From the NCBI RefSeq assembly GCF_019175385.1, contig NC_083344.1, forward strand, positions 29,328,231 through 29,392,230: a DNA stretch of 64,000 bases, given 5' to 3'. The position numbers and the translations under genes are program-made. Position 1 is the first letter of the stretch; every line of letters begins with the position of its first letter. The notes beneath the pieces were generated by a model. It did not search any database, was not told where the DNA came from, and was given only the letters and a program-made list of their open reading frames with translations. Of the stretch, positions 1-11,171 are shown one piece after another. This stretch comes from Lycium barbarum (lineage: Eukaryota; Streptophyta; Magnoliopsida; Solanales; Solanaceae).

Positions 1-2487
1 AACTCTCGATATATAGTACAAAATCTTATCTGATGGTTGGTACCCAAGTAATGTAATTAATGTAGCAATTTATCCGAAGCCAGATTCCATTCATTCCAAT
101 CAGTAATTAGCTAGTGCTTATAGTCGTTTCAAATTCTCAATTAAGCAGCACTTATATTCCGGTGATAAGTGTCCAAAATTCTCTTGTAGTATTATCTTTA
201 TCTCAACGGATATCATCTGTTTCCTCTAATAAGTTCACAATACGTCAGTTGTTTCGCAAATCCACAATCCTTGTCCTTTAAGGATTTCACTATTTCCGAG
301 GTGAAGTCACATACACACAATACTCCTTTATGCTTCATGCTCTTTTGCCCTTGTTGTATACCCAACGCTAACTGCTGACTTACTCAAAATCATATCAAAT
401 TCGTCTTAATAATGGTCTTGTCTTATCATCTTTTCGTCGTACTACACCTTAAGTTTGTAGCGATATATTTCCCTTTATGTCTGTCTTGAGTGCGTCCTTT
501 AGTATTCCCTTCATTTCTCCAGTCTATGTCCATCTTTTATTGTGTGCACGAGGAATCTCATGCTACTCCTCTATCCCTCGGAAGACACTACTTCTACATA
601 ACCCCTTTTTCATTGTCGAAACATATTCTGTTCATCCCCATTTGTTCTTATCATACCAGTCATTTCTGGCATTCATTCTGTCTTGTTGCTCATCTTCCCT
701 TAGTTTGGTCTTTCACAATTTTGTCGCTTATATTACTCATTTTCTCAGTCGTAACACATCACTACACGGTAATCCCACTCGCTTTTTCTTTTTTTTTTTA
801 ACTCCTTATCTTCCTGTGTTCGCCTTCACTTTCGTTACCACTTTGACACCTATTCTGAACTTTCCCTATAGAACTTTTGTAAGTCTTTCTTATTCATTCT
901 ACATTTGCTTTTCCATTTCACACTAATCACATCATATTCTTTAGTTACTTCCTGGCTAGGCTGTACTCATTTCTATAACAATCCTTATGGTATTCACATT
1001 ACATCCTGTTCGTAATCCATCCTATAACGTAATACTTCTTAACCCTCTTCACGATTCTTACTATGTTTTAATTGCACTCTGTGGAGTAGGCGTATTTAAC
1101 CCTTCACCCTTTCTAATAAATCTTGTCCTTAATATCTCACAAGCTGTCTTATCAATATCGTCATATTTGCCATAATTCTCCTTCCTCCGTACTTTTATCT
1201 CAATCATACTACTACTCTTTTTAACTGTAAACTTATCGTAATCTATCCCTACTTTATCGGTTCACTCGATACCTCAATAAAATGTTCCGTTACGAGTTTC
1301 CACCTTTTTCTAAATCATCCCTTAGTATTACAAGCCTTTCCGAATCTTCCTAGCATTTCGCCAACAACATATGAAATACATGATCCGAGACAGCCCACAC
1401 GTTTGAGTCTTCCCTTCACAAATTCCATCTCCAATTAGTTGGTTAGGAACTAATAAAATGTTACCATGAAGCATTCTCCAACCACCACCAGAAGAAAACA
1501 AGAATCTGACAGGCACCACAGGACTTCTTAGTGCTTGATTCACATGGTTTACCTCCAGGTTTATTCTTGAGTCATGAACGAATTTTTTTGTTCATAAACT
1601 ACTTGTTGTACGCTTTGCACTCTTCCAATAAAGTGAAACTTAATTGCTGGACGCTTTTGCCCTACAACATGAGCTCTTTCTAAGTCAAAATGTGGTTGGA
1701 ATGTATTATGGTCCATTCAAATGAATTACGAATTCACTGCTCATAGACGCTTCTTCAGAGCAAGGTCTCCCAAATAAGAATGATGCCTCTTATAGATGAC
1801 GTAGGGGTATCTCTTAAGCTTTAATCCAACATAATAAATTTACCCTGTCGGTATCAACTTTCAAGACATATTATGAACTTATATCTCATTCCCTTCTTTT
1901 TCCTATTTCTGGGAAAATTTGGGCAGAGGTTCCTCCGTATTTCTTACTATCCCAGAACCTGTACGCAGGAAATACCAACAATGCCTCACAGGGCCAACAT
2001 ATATACACATAAATCCTATCATATCATAGCCACACAGGGCTCCCAATTTCCAGTAAAAAGTATAATGGTGTCGGGACTTACCTCACATATCGCACATCGA
2101 GGCGTACCTGATCCTTTAATAATTTGTCCTGTTATACCTTCATATCTACCGTCTCTTTCATCCTTCAACTTTACATTTCAATATTCTTACCTTATCCAAC
2201 ATGCCTCTTTCGCACCATAACTTATCTGTGTACTTTGCAACTGCCAATATCATCGGTCGCTTTCCTCTGTCGATGTCGTTCTTCAGCTGAAATCAAAGGT
2301 TAGTATAAGGAATTTCATTTCCTATGGCTGGGCTCTATCGCACGATCTTAGATATGAAAGAAAGGTAACATCCTAAATGTCGTGTAGCTTCCTATTTATA
2401 GATGTGGTGCACAACACACCGATAAACAAGACTCTACTAGACACGGTCCGTAGACACTCCGAGGACGAACTGCTCTGATACCACTTT
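1..2487 (-). mobile_element. E1 interior (5' part, non-coding LARD-like)
   Basis: Interior of a minus-strand LTR element whose 5' LTR is at 2488-5011; the other end lies outside the window. After the primer site and leader I see no gag or pol reading frame on either strand. About 1900-2110 matches, in reverse, modules in the interiors of E4 (about 13960-14180) and E12 (about 56700-56890): a GAGCCCTGTG box, a GGCCCTGTGAGGCATTG box and a run ending AGGAAACTCTGCC. This makes it a non-autonomous large retrotransposon derivative. The ORFs at 477-926 and 1873-2220 are T/C-rich chance frames. Confidence 0.7.
2332..2483 (-). other. E1 primer binding site and leader palindrome
   Basis: Read on the minus strand, the LTR ends TGACA, followed by AAAG and TGGTATCAGAGC (2472-2483), the complement of the 3' end of plant initiator tRNA-Met and the usual primer site of plant chromoviruses. 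The leader then runs to GATCGTGCGATAGAGC at 2332-2347, which contains the palindrome ATCGTGCGAT. The same arrangement is seen in E4, E8, E11 and E12. Confidence 0.85.
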
Positions 2488-3039
2488 TGTCACGGCGACC
2501 TAACCCCGTAGGCCGTGACTGGTGCCCGAACTGGGCACCCGTATACCAACCTGTTACATATAATCAGACTGAGACTACGACAATATGGAAAATTATGAAG
2601 GAACTCCAAAGTTCATAACATCGTCATATATATATACTTCCAGATCAACTATCTCCTGAGGAGTCACAACTAATCATATCATGAAATAATACGCAAGCCG
2701 ACAAGGCTGCCATCACATATCAATATCGTATGCAAGCCGACAAGGCTACAACTATAGAAGAACAACATACCACAGCACATCGTATAGGCACAGCTGAACA
2801 GAACCCATACACAACCCACACATATGTCTACAGACCTCTAAGAGTACGAATAGCGAAATATGACGGGACAGGGCCCCATCGTACCCCTGGATAACATATA
2901 TATATATATATATATATCATAAGATTCAAACGAAAAGTCTAGACTCCGGAACAACGGAGCTCTCCAAGACAGCAGAAAGCGAATCCTAAGCTGGCGGATC
3001 ACCGAAGCGAGTATCTGCACATGCGGGCATGAAACGCAG

Positions 3040-3078
3040 CCCCCTGAAGAAAGGGGGTCAGTACGGAATATGTGCTGA
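3040..3078 (-). other. LTR tandem hairpin, E1 copy
   Basis: On the minus strand: TCAGCAC, 7 nt, GTACTGA (one mispair), directly followed by CCCCC, 8 nt, GGGGG, then the conserved CTGCGTTTCATGCCCGCA box. CCCCC/GGGGG stem type. Confidence 0.6.
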
Positions 3079-3263
3079 GCATGTAAAGCATGAAGTACAG
3101 TAAACAGGATCATAACTGAAATAAGAAGTACAGAAAACGAGTACAATAGCTAGAATACCAAAATGCTTGCCTTTGAAACATAAATCATGCATGTCAATAT
3201 CAAATATCATATCCGGCCCATTATGGGACTCGGTGAACATGGTCGCCACCCCGTCTTTGGCGC

Positions 3264-3376
3264 CATAACACAGCATACTCCAGAACACAGCATAACTCCG
3301 TAACACAGCATAACTCCGTAACACAGCATAACTCCATAACACAGCATAACACCATAACACAGCATAACACCATAAT
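3264..3376. repeat. 18-bp tandem repeat in E1 LTR
   Basis: About six head-to-tail copies of an 18-bp unit related to CAGCATAACTCCGTAACA; the rightmost units read CACCATAA. It sits between two CCGGCCC...GGGACTCGGTGA stem-loop modules, so it is an expansion within the variable middle of the LTR. Confidence 0.85.
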
Positions 3377-4662
3377 ATATATATATATATACCGTACCCG
3401 GCCCTCTAGTGAGGGACTCGGTGAACAATGCAGTGAAATTGTGCACGAAAACGTGTCCTGGCCCGGGACTCAGTGAAAGACATATTGAGGCAGGCACGAG
3501 CAGAGTAGTGAGAAACTATATGCAATTTAAAACATTTTCAAAGACTCAATAGAATAATCAACACGAATTACCATTTGAAAATCAAGACAATAGTCGTATC
3601 AAATACCTTTCGAATGTCACTCGGAAACATATCAAACATCCCTTGAACGTCATCATAAGTATATCACAAAGCCTTAAGGATCATAGTCATATGTCACAAT
3701 AGTATCAAAAATACCTTATAGAATTCCATTCACTAGTTGTTATAGAGTTCCTAAGAATAGGAACGGATATATATCGACTATTATCCAATGTACAGAAAAC
3801 TGAAGAGGGAGGCATCAATCACTTGAGAATTGTAATATCAAGAAGTGAATAAGAATCATAAATATCACTCAAAGCTTATGAATGGAATTACCCCAAAGTT
3901 CATATCAGTCATCACTTAAGTCTAAGACATGCCAAAAGAAAGAAGGGACAGCTTTACATACCTGTTGACGACTAATCGCAAAACCGTTCGCTTTGTCGCT
4001 CTTTTAGCCTAGTTAACATAAAGGTAACGTTATTGTCAGTAACTATACTTTCTAGTTCATAAATCCGTAGCCCATCACTTTATAGAACTTGTTCTTTAAC
4101 CTATACATTCTCGTTTAGGGTTTTCCATTAATTAAGGGCTTAACGAAAATCGGGCAGCATTTCCCCTATATATCCGCCTAACCCGAATTTCCAATTATTC
4201 TCCTGTCAACACAAAAATACCAACAACAATGATATACACATGAAATTCTCACAACTCAGTCCATAACAATTCTAAATCCATTTCAACCCACGATTTCACA
4301 TAATAACAATTTCATGTATTTTCTTACTTCCGATTTCGTCCAATTCAATTTTAATAACTCCATTACAACACTATCAACACAATTACACCATAAAACAAGA
4401 AACTCTTACCTAAATTTTCTCGGAGGAATTTCTACTCTTAATTTCTCCAATTTCGCAATTTCTTCTTCCTCGATTCAATATCCAATGTTGCTATCACCTC
4501 CTTGAACTTGTAAATCACCTTGGAATTAAATCAAAGCAATTTTTTTTTAAAACAACCATGGCTGGCCGTGAACAGTAGCAGCCATGGCTGCTCCTTCTTT
4601 TTTTCCTTAACTTTGATTCTTTGTAAAATGAAATCTATTGTTGAATTGTTCATTCCCAATTG

Positions 4663-4670
4663 TTTATATA
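4663..4670 (-). promoter_or_regulatory. Putative TATA box of E1 LTR
   Basis: TATATAAA on the minus strand, about 340 bp into the LTR. The E12 LTRs carry TATATAAA at the matching place, about 320 bp in. The hairpin-rich part of the LTR lies downstream and would be transcribed. Confidence 0.45.
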
Positions 4671-5499
4671 TGGTATTTCTTGTGTTGACACGTCCCCCTC
4701 CCCATCTTAATGACTCATCAAAATTAATTTGCTGATTTGTTTGTTTTTTTTTATTTAAAACGAGTGGGGCCCACAATTTTAAAAAAAATTCATTAATTAA
4801 TCCCTAATCCCTACTTAATAATTTAATCATAATTAATTAGTTCCTAATGTCCAATAATATTTACACACCAAATAAAATTTATAAATAATTCATGTTCTAA
4901 TTTAAGATTGAAATTGAAAGGTTTCTACCTCGTGTCTGAAAATGACTTCGCCTTTAACTTGAGTCGACTTGCTTGCGAATATTTTGACGTATAAATATAC
5001 GGGGTATAACATTTTGAATACTGGTGTTCTTGAGTGTTCATAAATATTTTGTGAATATTCTTGTGTGTTCTTGATAATTTCAGATTTACTAACTTTGTTT
5101 GATCTAATTTTGATGATAAGTTAAGCTTCCAAGGTGTTAGGGAGTATGAAAGTTGTTTTGGAAGTCAAAGGGACTAGTCAAGAGTTGATTGCCAAGGAGT
5201 TGGTGCATTTAACCCCTCCAAAACATGGAGAAGGGGGCTGCACTCATTAGGAGAAGTCAAAAATCAATTTGGGGTGTGTGAAAGGGTGTACAGGCAAACA
5301 AATAGTCAAACCATTAATTGACACAAGTTCCCAAGTCAATTCTTGGGAAGAATAACAGTCACCTTGAGAAAAGAGTGTCCAAGTTCCTAATCACCTCTTA
5401 GGAAAATGAGAAGTCAAGTGTGCAAGTCCCTAGTCATCTTTTGGGAAGACGAGAAGCTACATTGAAACTTGTAGTAATTAAATTCCAAGACAAGTTGGT

Positions 5500-6408
5500 G
5501 TGAGTATGAGTAATGACACATCTTGTGTGAAGCTAAAATCTTTTTTGTCTTGTGATGTGAATTGTGATTCCAATGCATGTGAAATTGAGCCACTAGTTGA
5601 GGGAAAATGTGAATTGGTTGGTAATATGAACCTTGTGTTTTGTAAGCATCAACCTACTGTCGATGAAATAAGTTGTGGATATAATTTTAGTAGTGCGCAT
5701 ACTCATACCCCTAATTGTAAACCATTTGTGAGTCAAGACTTCAAGCTCTTTGACAAATCTGTAAGTGGTCATGGTGTACGAGGAGTTGTCTTTGCTCATC
5801 CGTTGTTTGACCCGGGCAGTGAAAGTATGAATTCAACTTTGAGTTTTCCTAATGTTGAGTCCGAGCATGATAATAAAATTAACTTTCATGATGAACTTGA
5901 TCATGTGAAACTCATGGATGGTGTGAACTTAAGTAGCACTTTTCTCTACTACTTGTTTGCATATGATGAGGATTATGATTGTGTTGATACCCTATGTAGA
6001 GTTGAGGGCATAATTTTTTATCTTGAGTGTGCTAGAGATGTACAACATGTCCTGGGTGAGGATTTAAGAGCTAGTGAGCGGCTCTTTGATAGTAAAGCAG
6101 AATTTGGGAATGATTTCTCATCACTAGGGGCAGAATTTGAGTGGGAATCTTTATGTGTGAGTAGGCTAATAGTGGAAAAGAAAGGTAGAATGGTGGATAC
6201 TAGTCCTAGTGTCTATTACTTCACTTACTCTGACGCTTACATAGAGCACACACTCGAGATAGATTATACATTTGAGTTAGGCTATAATACCCAATTCCGT
6301 AGCTTTAAAGGTGGAAAAGATGCATTTGAACTTTGGGGTAGTAGTCTTGGGCTTAGAGGTAAAACTTGCCGGCCTTACCTTGTACCTTACCTCAACGAAA
6401 AAAGCTAA
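5500..6408 (+). pseudogene. L-element reading frame, unknown protein (first segment)
   Basis: Open frame of about 300 codons that begins inside the coding part; L2 continues upstream in the same frame, so the GTG at 5500 is not a real start but the deletion junction. The protein is acidic, rich in D, E, S, F and Y, with the segment SFLSCDVNCDSNACEIEP near its start and no domain I recognise. The homologous L2 frame (63802 onward) is also open to the window end with few changes, so the frame was kept in both copies until recently. It could be the spacer or late polyprotein of a gypsy-like element. Function unknown. Confidence 0.5.
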
Positions 6409-6419
6409 GGAGAATGACG

Positions 6420-6885
6420 ATTCCATGCCTTAAGGCTGACTGAAGCTTCCCTCTTTCCTTGTCTCCATTACCCCGAATTCCTTCCTTTTGATGAGTTTGA
6501 TTGCATATTTGACTACGATTTGAATTCTTATCAAGGGAAAGGATGTGAGGGAATAGAAAATTCTGGTTGTGGCACATGGTTTGATCATTTTTCTCTTCCT
6601 AGGTTCAAGGATGGTACGTACGCGTATCTCATGATTGATGCTTCTCTAGAGTACTCTTTTAGTAATTGGTTATATCGTCTTCACTCTAGTTTGGTGTTGC
6701 TATTTGAGTTACTTGTTTATATGCTTGAGATGTGTGTTAAGATTGATGTGTTGACCATTCTTGCTTTTGACCTCAGAATTGATCAAGTGGGTAACTTGTT
6801 TGAATTAATGACTTTGGGGTGGGCTGGTACATTACTTCGGTATTGGGGCTTGAGCTATTCTATTTGTTTTGTACTTAGTCTTTAA
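6420..6885 (+). pseudogene. L-element reading frame, second segment
   Basis: After the stop at 6406-6408 a different frame is open from about 6420 to 6885, with FLPFDEFDCIFDYDLNSYQG and GTWFDHFSLPRFKDG. It has the same acidic, aromatic composition as the segment before it, so I read it as its continuation after a frameshift or small indel. Hydrophobic stretches near its end (LVLLFELLVYML) could be a membrane segment or simply decay. Product unknown. Confidence 0.4.
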
Positions 6886-6891
6886 AAGAAT

Positions 6892-7217
6892 TTGGTGTGT
6901 TTTAAAGTGAAGCCGATGGAGAGCCGTTGGACAGATCCTCCTTGCACATTATTGTGGCATGAGACAACGACATGCAAACTCCATGAGGACGGTATGTTTT
7001 CTTTGCTTATGCTTCTTCTTGGACTGTCTAAAGCCATGATGGTAATCTCTACAAGCTTTGGACAGTTTCGTAGCACTCTGGCACAATATAATGGTTGTGT
7101 TCTTGTGAGGCTACTTAGCTATTGCCTCGGTGAGATTTGGAAGTTATACATACTCATTCTCGTCCATGTGTTGCAGGAATCGAATTCGGGGACGAATTCT
7201 TTCCAAGAGAGGGAGGA
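6892..7217 (+). pseudogene. L-element last exon pair with intron-like 6992-7176
   Basis: The frame from 6892 reads to CKLHEDG and then meets GGTATG. A donor-like GT at 6992 and an acceptor-like TTGCAG ending at 7176 flank 185 bp. Removing them joins HED to GIEFGDEFFPREGG and a stop, in frame. Plant Ty3/gypsy polyproteins often end in an acidic ED/GDEF segment just before the polypurine tract. The splice is inferred from motifs and frame only. Confidence 0.4.
7182..7217 (+). other. L1 polypurine-like box 1 with hairpin
   Basis: GAATTCG, loop GGGA, CGAATTC (7182-7199), a perfect 7-bp inverted repeat, followed by the purine run AAGAGAGGGAGGA at 7205-7217. Same layout as the pre-PPT hairpins of E2-E12 but with different stem bases. 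Confidence 0.5.
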
Positions 7218-7317
7218 TGATGTAGTCCACATAGCCAGTCGTGATGATGATGTTCCATCGAGCCATGTTGATGATGATCCGTGTGTGCCATGATGCGGTC
7301 AAGGATGATGATGCATT

Positions 7318-7353
7318 GATTTCAAGGACGAAATCCTTCTAAGAAGGGGAGAA
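7318..7353 (+). other. L1 polypurine tract (box 2) with hairpin
   Basis: GATTTCA, AGGA, CGAAATC (7318-7335) followed by AAGAAGGGGAGAA (7341-7353), then TGATGC, the probable start of the 3' LTR. One stem pair is mismatched. This is the second such box within 140 bp. Confidence 0.6.
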
Positions 7354-7450
7354 TGATGCAAGCCAAACTTGCCATCATATATTCCAGCAGTCTAGCCAGG
7401 ATTTTACATGACATCCGTCTATGCTTTGGAGATGGAATCTTCATTTCATG
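7354..7450 (+). mobile_element. L1 3' LTR start (fragment)
   Basis: Begins TGATGCAAGCC directly after the purine tract. It runs for about 100 bp before the sequence begins to look like the minus-strand LTR of E2; the right boundary is not sharp. Confidence 0.4.
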
Positions 7451-7908
7451 AGTCGTGGACTCTTCCGAGCCCAGGAGAAATATCGTGAAGATGAAATGAT
7501 TTGAATGAGCTTGGGTCTGTTTTTAATGACTTAAAATCTATTCCGGAATGAACAGTGACTGAGGTGTACAGTGGTCGTAAACCCACTTTACAGGCCGTAT
7601 TCTGGTTTACGGTCCGTCCTTCGCGACCGTATTTAAGCATAACAGAACCATAAAGGTTTGCTAGAGTCATGGTGGTTTACGGTCACAGTTTACGGGCCGT
7701 ATTTCGATTTACGGTCCGTATTCTGGGTCGTATTTAACCATTTAGACATTTGGCAGAAAGTTGAAATTTTTGAAAGGTTGGAGGAAGATAGCAGTTTACG
7801 GTCCGTAAACTGCTGTACGGGCCGTATTTTGTTTTAGACCAACTGGGCCGAAGTGCAAATCTGCAACTTTTCACTATACGTTCATGGGGAAATTTCCGAG
7901 GTGTAACA
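7450..7908 (-). mobile_element. E2 3' LTR fragment
   Basis: On the minus strand it starts TGTTACACCTCGG (complement of 7896-7908) right after the E2 polypurine tract and resembles the first part of the E4 LTR: same opening, then repeated ACGGACCGT/ACGGTCCGT motifs, then CACTGTTCAT. Truncated; the left end near 7450 is approximate. Confidence 0.65.
7575..7830. repeat. ACGGACCGT motif array in E2 LTR
   Basis: Several copies of TTTACGGTCCGT, TTTACGGGCCGT and decayed versions, in a region that otherwise resembles the E4 LTR. Most units are near-palindromic. Confidence 0.65.
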
Positions 7909-7946
7909 CTCTTCCCCCCTTTTTGGAACATTCGTCCTCGAATGTT
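7909..7946 (-). other. E2 pre-PPT hairpin and polypurine tract
   Basis: On the minus strand: AACATTCG, AGGA, CGAATGTT (7927-7946), then AAAAAGGGGGGAAGAG up to the LTR start at 7908. The eight-pair stem is perfect. The 3' untranslated stretch continues to about 8006 with the GGCGAAATTTTCGTAGAAT box also seen in E8 and E10. Confidence 0.8.
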
Positions 7947-8006
7947 AAACACTCGGGATTCTACGAAAATTTCGCCAGAGCTTCCCCTGTAATTTGACAC
8001 TACCAA

Positions 8007-8712
8007 TGATATACCCCGTATATTTACGTGTCAAATTATCCGCAAGAAAAATCGAGTCAAGTTAAAGGCGGAATCATTTTCGGACAAAAAGTAGAAACCC
8101 TTAACTTTTAATTTCTAAATTAAAAATAAATTGTTTATAAATTTTATTTAGTGTAAAAATATTATTGGAGATTAGGGATTAATTAATTGTGATTAGATTA
8201 TTAAGTGGTAATTAGTAATTAATTAAATTAATTACCTTGGTGGGCCCCACCCGACTACTAAAAAAAAGAAAAAAGAAAAAAAGAAACAAAGCACAATTAG
8301 ATAACACATTAGGTGATACGTGTAGGGACCAAGACAATGGTATATAAGTGAAAAGATGATTCACAATGGTAACATTTAATGTTGAATTAGTAAAAGAGCA
8401 AAAAAAAAAAATTCTAAGAAAGGCAAGCAACCTCTCGGCCATAACTATGGCTAGCCGAGAATGATTTTGAGCAAGAGGGAATGTGGAAGGTTGGATTTTA
8501 AGCAATTGAAGGTGTTCAAGGAGTTGCAACGTGAATTGGATTTTATGTCGGAGAAGAAGAAATTGCGAAATTGGAGGAATTAAGAGTAGAAATGTCTTCC
8601 GAGAAAATTAAGGTAAGATTTTTTTTGTTTTAGGATGTAATTGTGTTGATAGTATTGTAATGGAATTATTAGAATTGGATTGGACGAAATTGGAATTAAG
8701 AAAACACATGAA
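8007..8712 (+). mobile_element. E3: truncated LTR of the E1 family
   Basis: Starts TGATATACCCCGTATATTTACG and follows the E1 LTR (opposite strand) through a TATA box (TATATAAG at 8341) to ACATGAAA, where it stops abruptly against E2 integrase sequence. About the first 700 bp of a 2.5-kb LTR is left. About 0.9 kb of E2 pol that should lie between the integrase core and the 3' untranslated region is missing, so the insertion was followed by a deletion whose junction shares TTTCA. Confidence 0.7.
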
Positions 8713-10994
8713 AGGACTTCCAGAAGTTGGCTGTAAACTGTTCTCCTCTATCTGTGATAATAGATAACGGTATACCATGAAGTCGCACAATTTCTTTGAG
8801 ATACAACCTCGCATAGTCTTCTGCTGAGTACGTGGTTCTAACTGGAAGAAAATGGGCTGCTTTCGTCAATCTATCCACGATCACCCATATAGAATCATAC
8901 TTGCCACGAGAATGAGGTAACCCCACAATAAAATCCATGTTGATTACTTCCCATTTCCAAGTAGGGATCTCCATTGCTTGCAATAAGCCTCCTGGCTTTT
9001 GATGTTCAATCTTCACTTGCTGACAATTTGGGCACTGTGCTACAAATTCGGCTATGTCTCTCTTCATGCCATCCCACCAATATATTAACTTGAGGTCATG
9101 GTACATTTTGGTGGCACCAGGGTGAATAGAATACCGCGAACAATGTGCTTCCTCTAGAATTCGTTGGCGCAATTCCGCCACATTCGGCACACATACCCTG
9201 CTTCGGCATCTAAGAATTCCATCTGTGGAAACTTCAAATGGGGACTTATCTTTTCCATGAGATATGTGTCTATAATGGCATAGTTTAGGATCCTCATACT
9301 TGTGCTCTTTCACTTCCATGTTCAAGGATGAGACTGTGGGATCATTAATACTAATCCCTGCATTACCCAAATCAATTACACGTACTCCAAGATTAGCTAG
9401 TTGACAGAGCTGATGAACTATCTCTTTCTTTTTTGGAGGAACCTCACTTAAACTTCCCATTGATCGGCGGCTAAGCGCATCGGCTACTACATTCGATTTT
9501 CCAGGGTGGTACAGAATGTTAACATCATAATCTTTCAATAGTTCTAACCACCGCCTCTGCCGCAGGTTTAACTCCTTCTGCTTGAAAATGTACTGAAGGC
9601 TTTTGTGATCTGTGTAGATATCAACATGCACACCATACAAGTAATGTCTCCACATTTTCAGTGCATGAATAACCGCAGCCAATTCGAGGTCATGTGTCGG
9701 GTAGTTCTTTTCATGTTTCCGCAATTGTCTTGAATCATACGCAATAACTCTACCGTGCTGCATTAAGACACGTCCTAATCCAACACCAAGAGCATCACAA
9801 TACACGACATAACCATCTGACCCTTCTGGAAGTGTTAAGACCGGAGTTGAGGTCAATCTACCTTTCAACTCTTGGAAACTACACTCACAAGCATCATTCC
9901 ATTAAAATTTGACTGACTTCTGGGTTAGCTTCGTCAATGGGGCTGAAATAGATGAGAAACCCTCTACGAACCTTCTATAATAAACCGCCAACGCCAGAAA
10001 ACTACGAACTTCTGTAGGCGTCGTAGGCCTTTGCCAAGTCTTTACGGCTTCAATTTTCTGAGTGTCGACTCGAATGCCATCATATGAAGTAACATGGCCC
10101 AGAAATGTTACAGATTTCAGCAAACATCGCACTTTGAAAATTTTGCATATAATTCCTGGGCTCGAAGAATGCCAAGAACAATTCGCAAATGATCTGCATG
10201 TTCCAATTCTGTGCGAGAGCACACCATAATATCGTCAATGAATACTATCACGAACAAATCCAAGAGTGGCCTGAATACATTATTCATCAAATTCATAAAC
10301 ACTGCCGGAGCATTAGTTAATCCAAACGACATCACTTGGAATTCATAGTGGCCATATCTCGTCCTGAAAGCTGTTTTGGGAATATCTTCCTCTCTAACTC
10401 TCACTTGATGATAACCCGACCTCAAGTCTATTTTAGAAAACCACTTGGCACCCTGTAGTTGATCAAATAAATCATCAATCCTCGGGAGAGGATATTTGTT
10501 CTTTATCGTCACTTTGTTCAACTGCCTGTAATCAACGCACATTCGTATGGAACCATCTTTATTTCTCACGAACAAAACTGGTGCTCCCCACGGTGAAGAA
10601 CTGGGTCTAATAAACCCCTTTTCGAGCAAATCTTTCAACTGCGCATTTAACTCTTTCAGTTCTGCCGAAGCCATTCGATACAGAGGAATAGAAATAGGCT
10701 TGGTGTCCGGCAACAAATCAATCTCCCGCTCGGGAGGAAGGCCTGGAAGCTCTTCCGGGAACACATCCGGAAATTCATTCACTACCGGAACTGATTGGAA
10801 AGTTGGCGACTTTGGCTCGGTGTCATGAACTCGGACTAGATGATAAATATAGCCCTTAGCTATCATCTTCCTTGCATTAAGGTAGGAAATAAACCTACCT
10901 AGTGGAGTTGCTGCATTACATTTCCATTCAAGTACGGGCTCTCCCGGAAATTTGAATCGAACTACTTTCAATCGACAATCAACATTAGCATAAC
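8713..10994 (-). pseudogene. E2 Ty3/gypsy pol remnant (protease end, RT, RNase H, integrase part)
   Basis: Broken polyprotein on the minus strand. In order: the linker after protease ([11 protein letters not shown]) near 10990; reverse transcriptase with [31 protein letters not shown] and catalytic VFIDDI (DD codons at 10231-10236); tether and RNase H with YVVYCDALGVGLG and YTDHKSLQY; then the integrase zinc region (EAHCSRYSIHPG, CPNCQQVK) and catalytic VINMDF and IITDRG. It stops at FWKSF, before the catalytic glutamate and the chromodomain, where E3 begins. A frameshift lies near 10120-10220 and a stop at about 9902. Gag and protease are cut off by E4. Non-functional. Confidence 0.9.
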
Positions 10995-11171
10995 TGTTAC
11001 ACCACGGAAAATTTCCTGTTGGTACGCAAGTAAATGATCTAATGATGTGTGCGAGGAGTGCGAGTGTATAATGTTTCATGGGAAATGTATGAAAAGGGAT
11101 GTGGATGATTAGAAAGAAAAGTCGAGAAATGAGAAAAATTGAAAGTTGGCAAAACTGCCCAGTGGTCGTTT

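Larger units (their letters stand above)
2488..5011 (-). mobile_element. E1 5' LTR (TGTTATACCCCG family)
   Basis: Minus-strand LTR of 2524 bp starting TGTTATACCCCG (complement of 5001-5011) and ending TGACA (complement of 2488-2492), directly followed by a tRNA-iMet primer site. Length and layout match the E12 LTRs. It holds a TATA box near 4663, stem-loop modules near 3217 and 3402, a tandem hairpin at 3040-3078, a GACGGG hairpin at 2862-2880 and two units of the GCCGACAAGGCTG repeat near 2695-2760. The 5 bp next to its 5' end is ttttg; the partner TSD is outside the window. Confidence 0.9.
5012..7353 (+). mobile_element. L1: gypsy-like element, interior and 3' end
   Basis: Nearly the same sequence as L2: 5012-5499 matches 61971-62457 and 5500 onward matches 63802 onward. 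L1 lacks the 1344 bp between those blocks (L2 62458-63801), which in L2 encode a retropepsin-like segment. 5012-5499 is non-coding leader; 5500-6885 holds two reading frames; 6886-7353 has an intron-like segment and two polypurine-tract-like boxes. The 5' end was separated by E1. The element family is not recognised beyond a Ty3/gypsy-like layout. Confidence 0.7.

Noticed and set aside
477..926. 149-codon plus-strand ORF in the E1 interior
   Set aside because: T/C-rich chance frame overlapping another frame, with no domain and no counterpart in other copies.
2472..2483. tRNA genes at the TGGTATCAGAGC sites
   Set aside because: Only the 12-nt complement of a tRNA 3' end is present, next to LTR ends; no cloverleaf can be formed.
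5500..6408. Host gene with a start at 5500
   Set aside because: The first codon is GTG at a deletion junction, and the second copy at 63802 reads upstream in the same frame within a repeated element.
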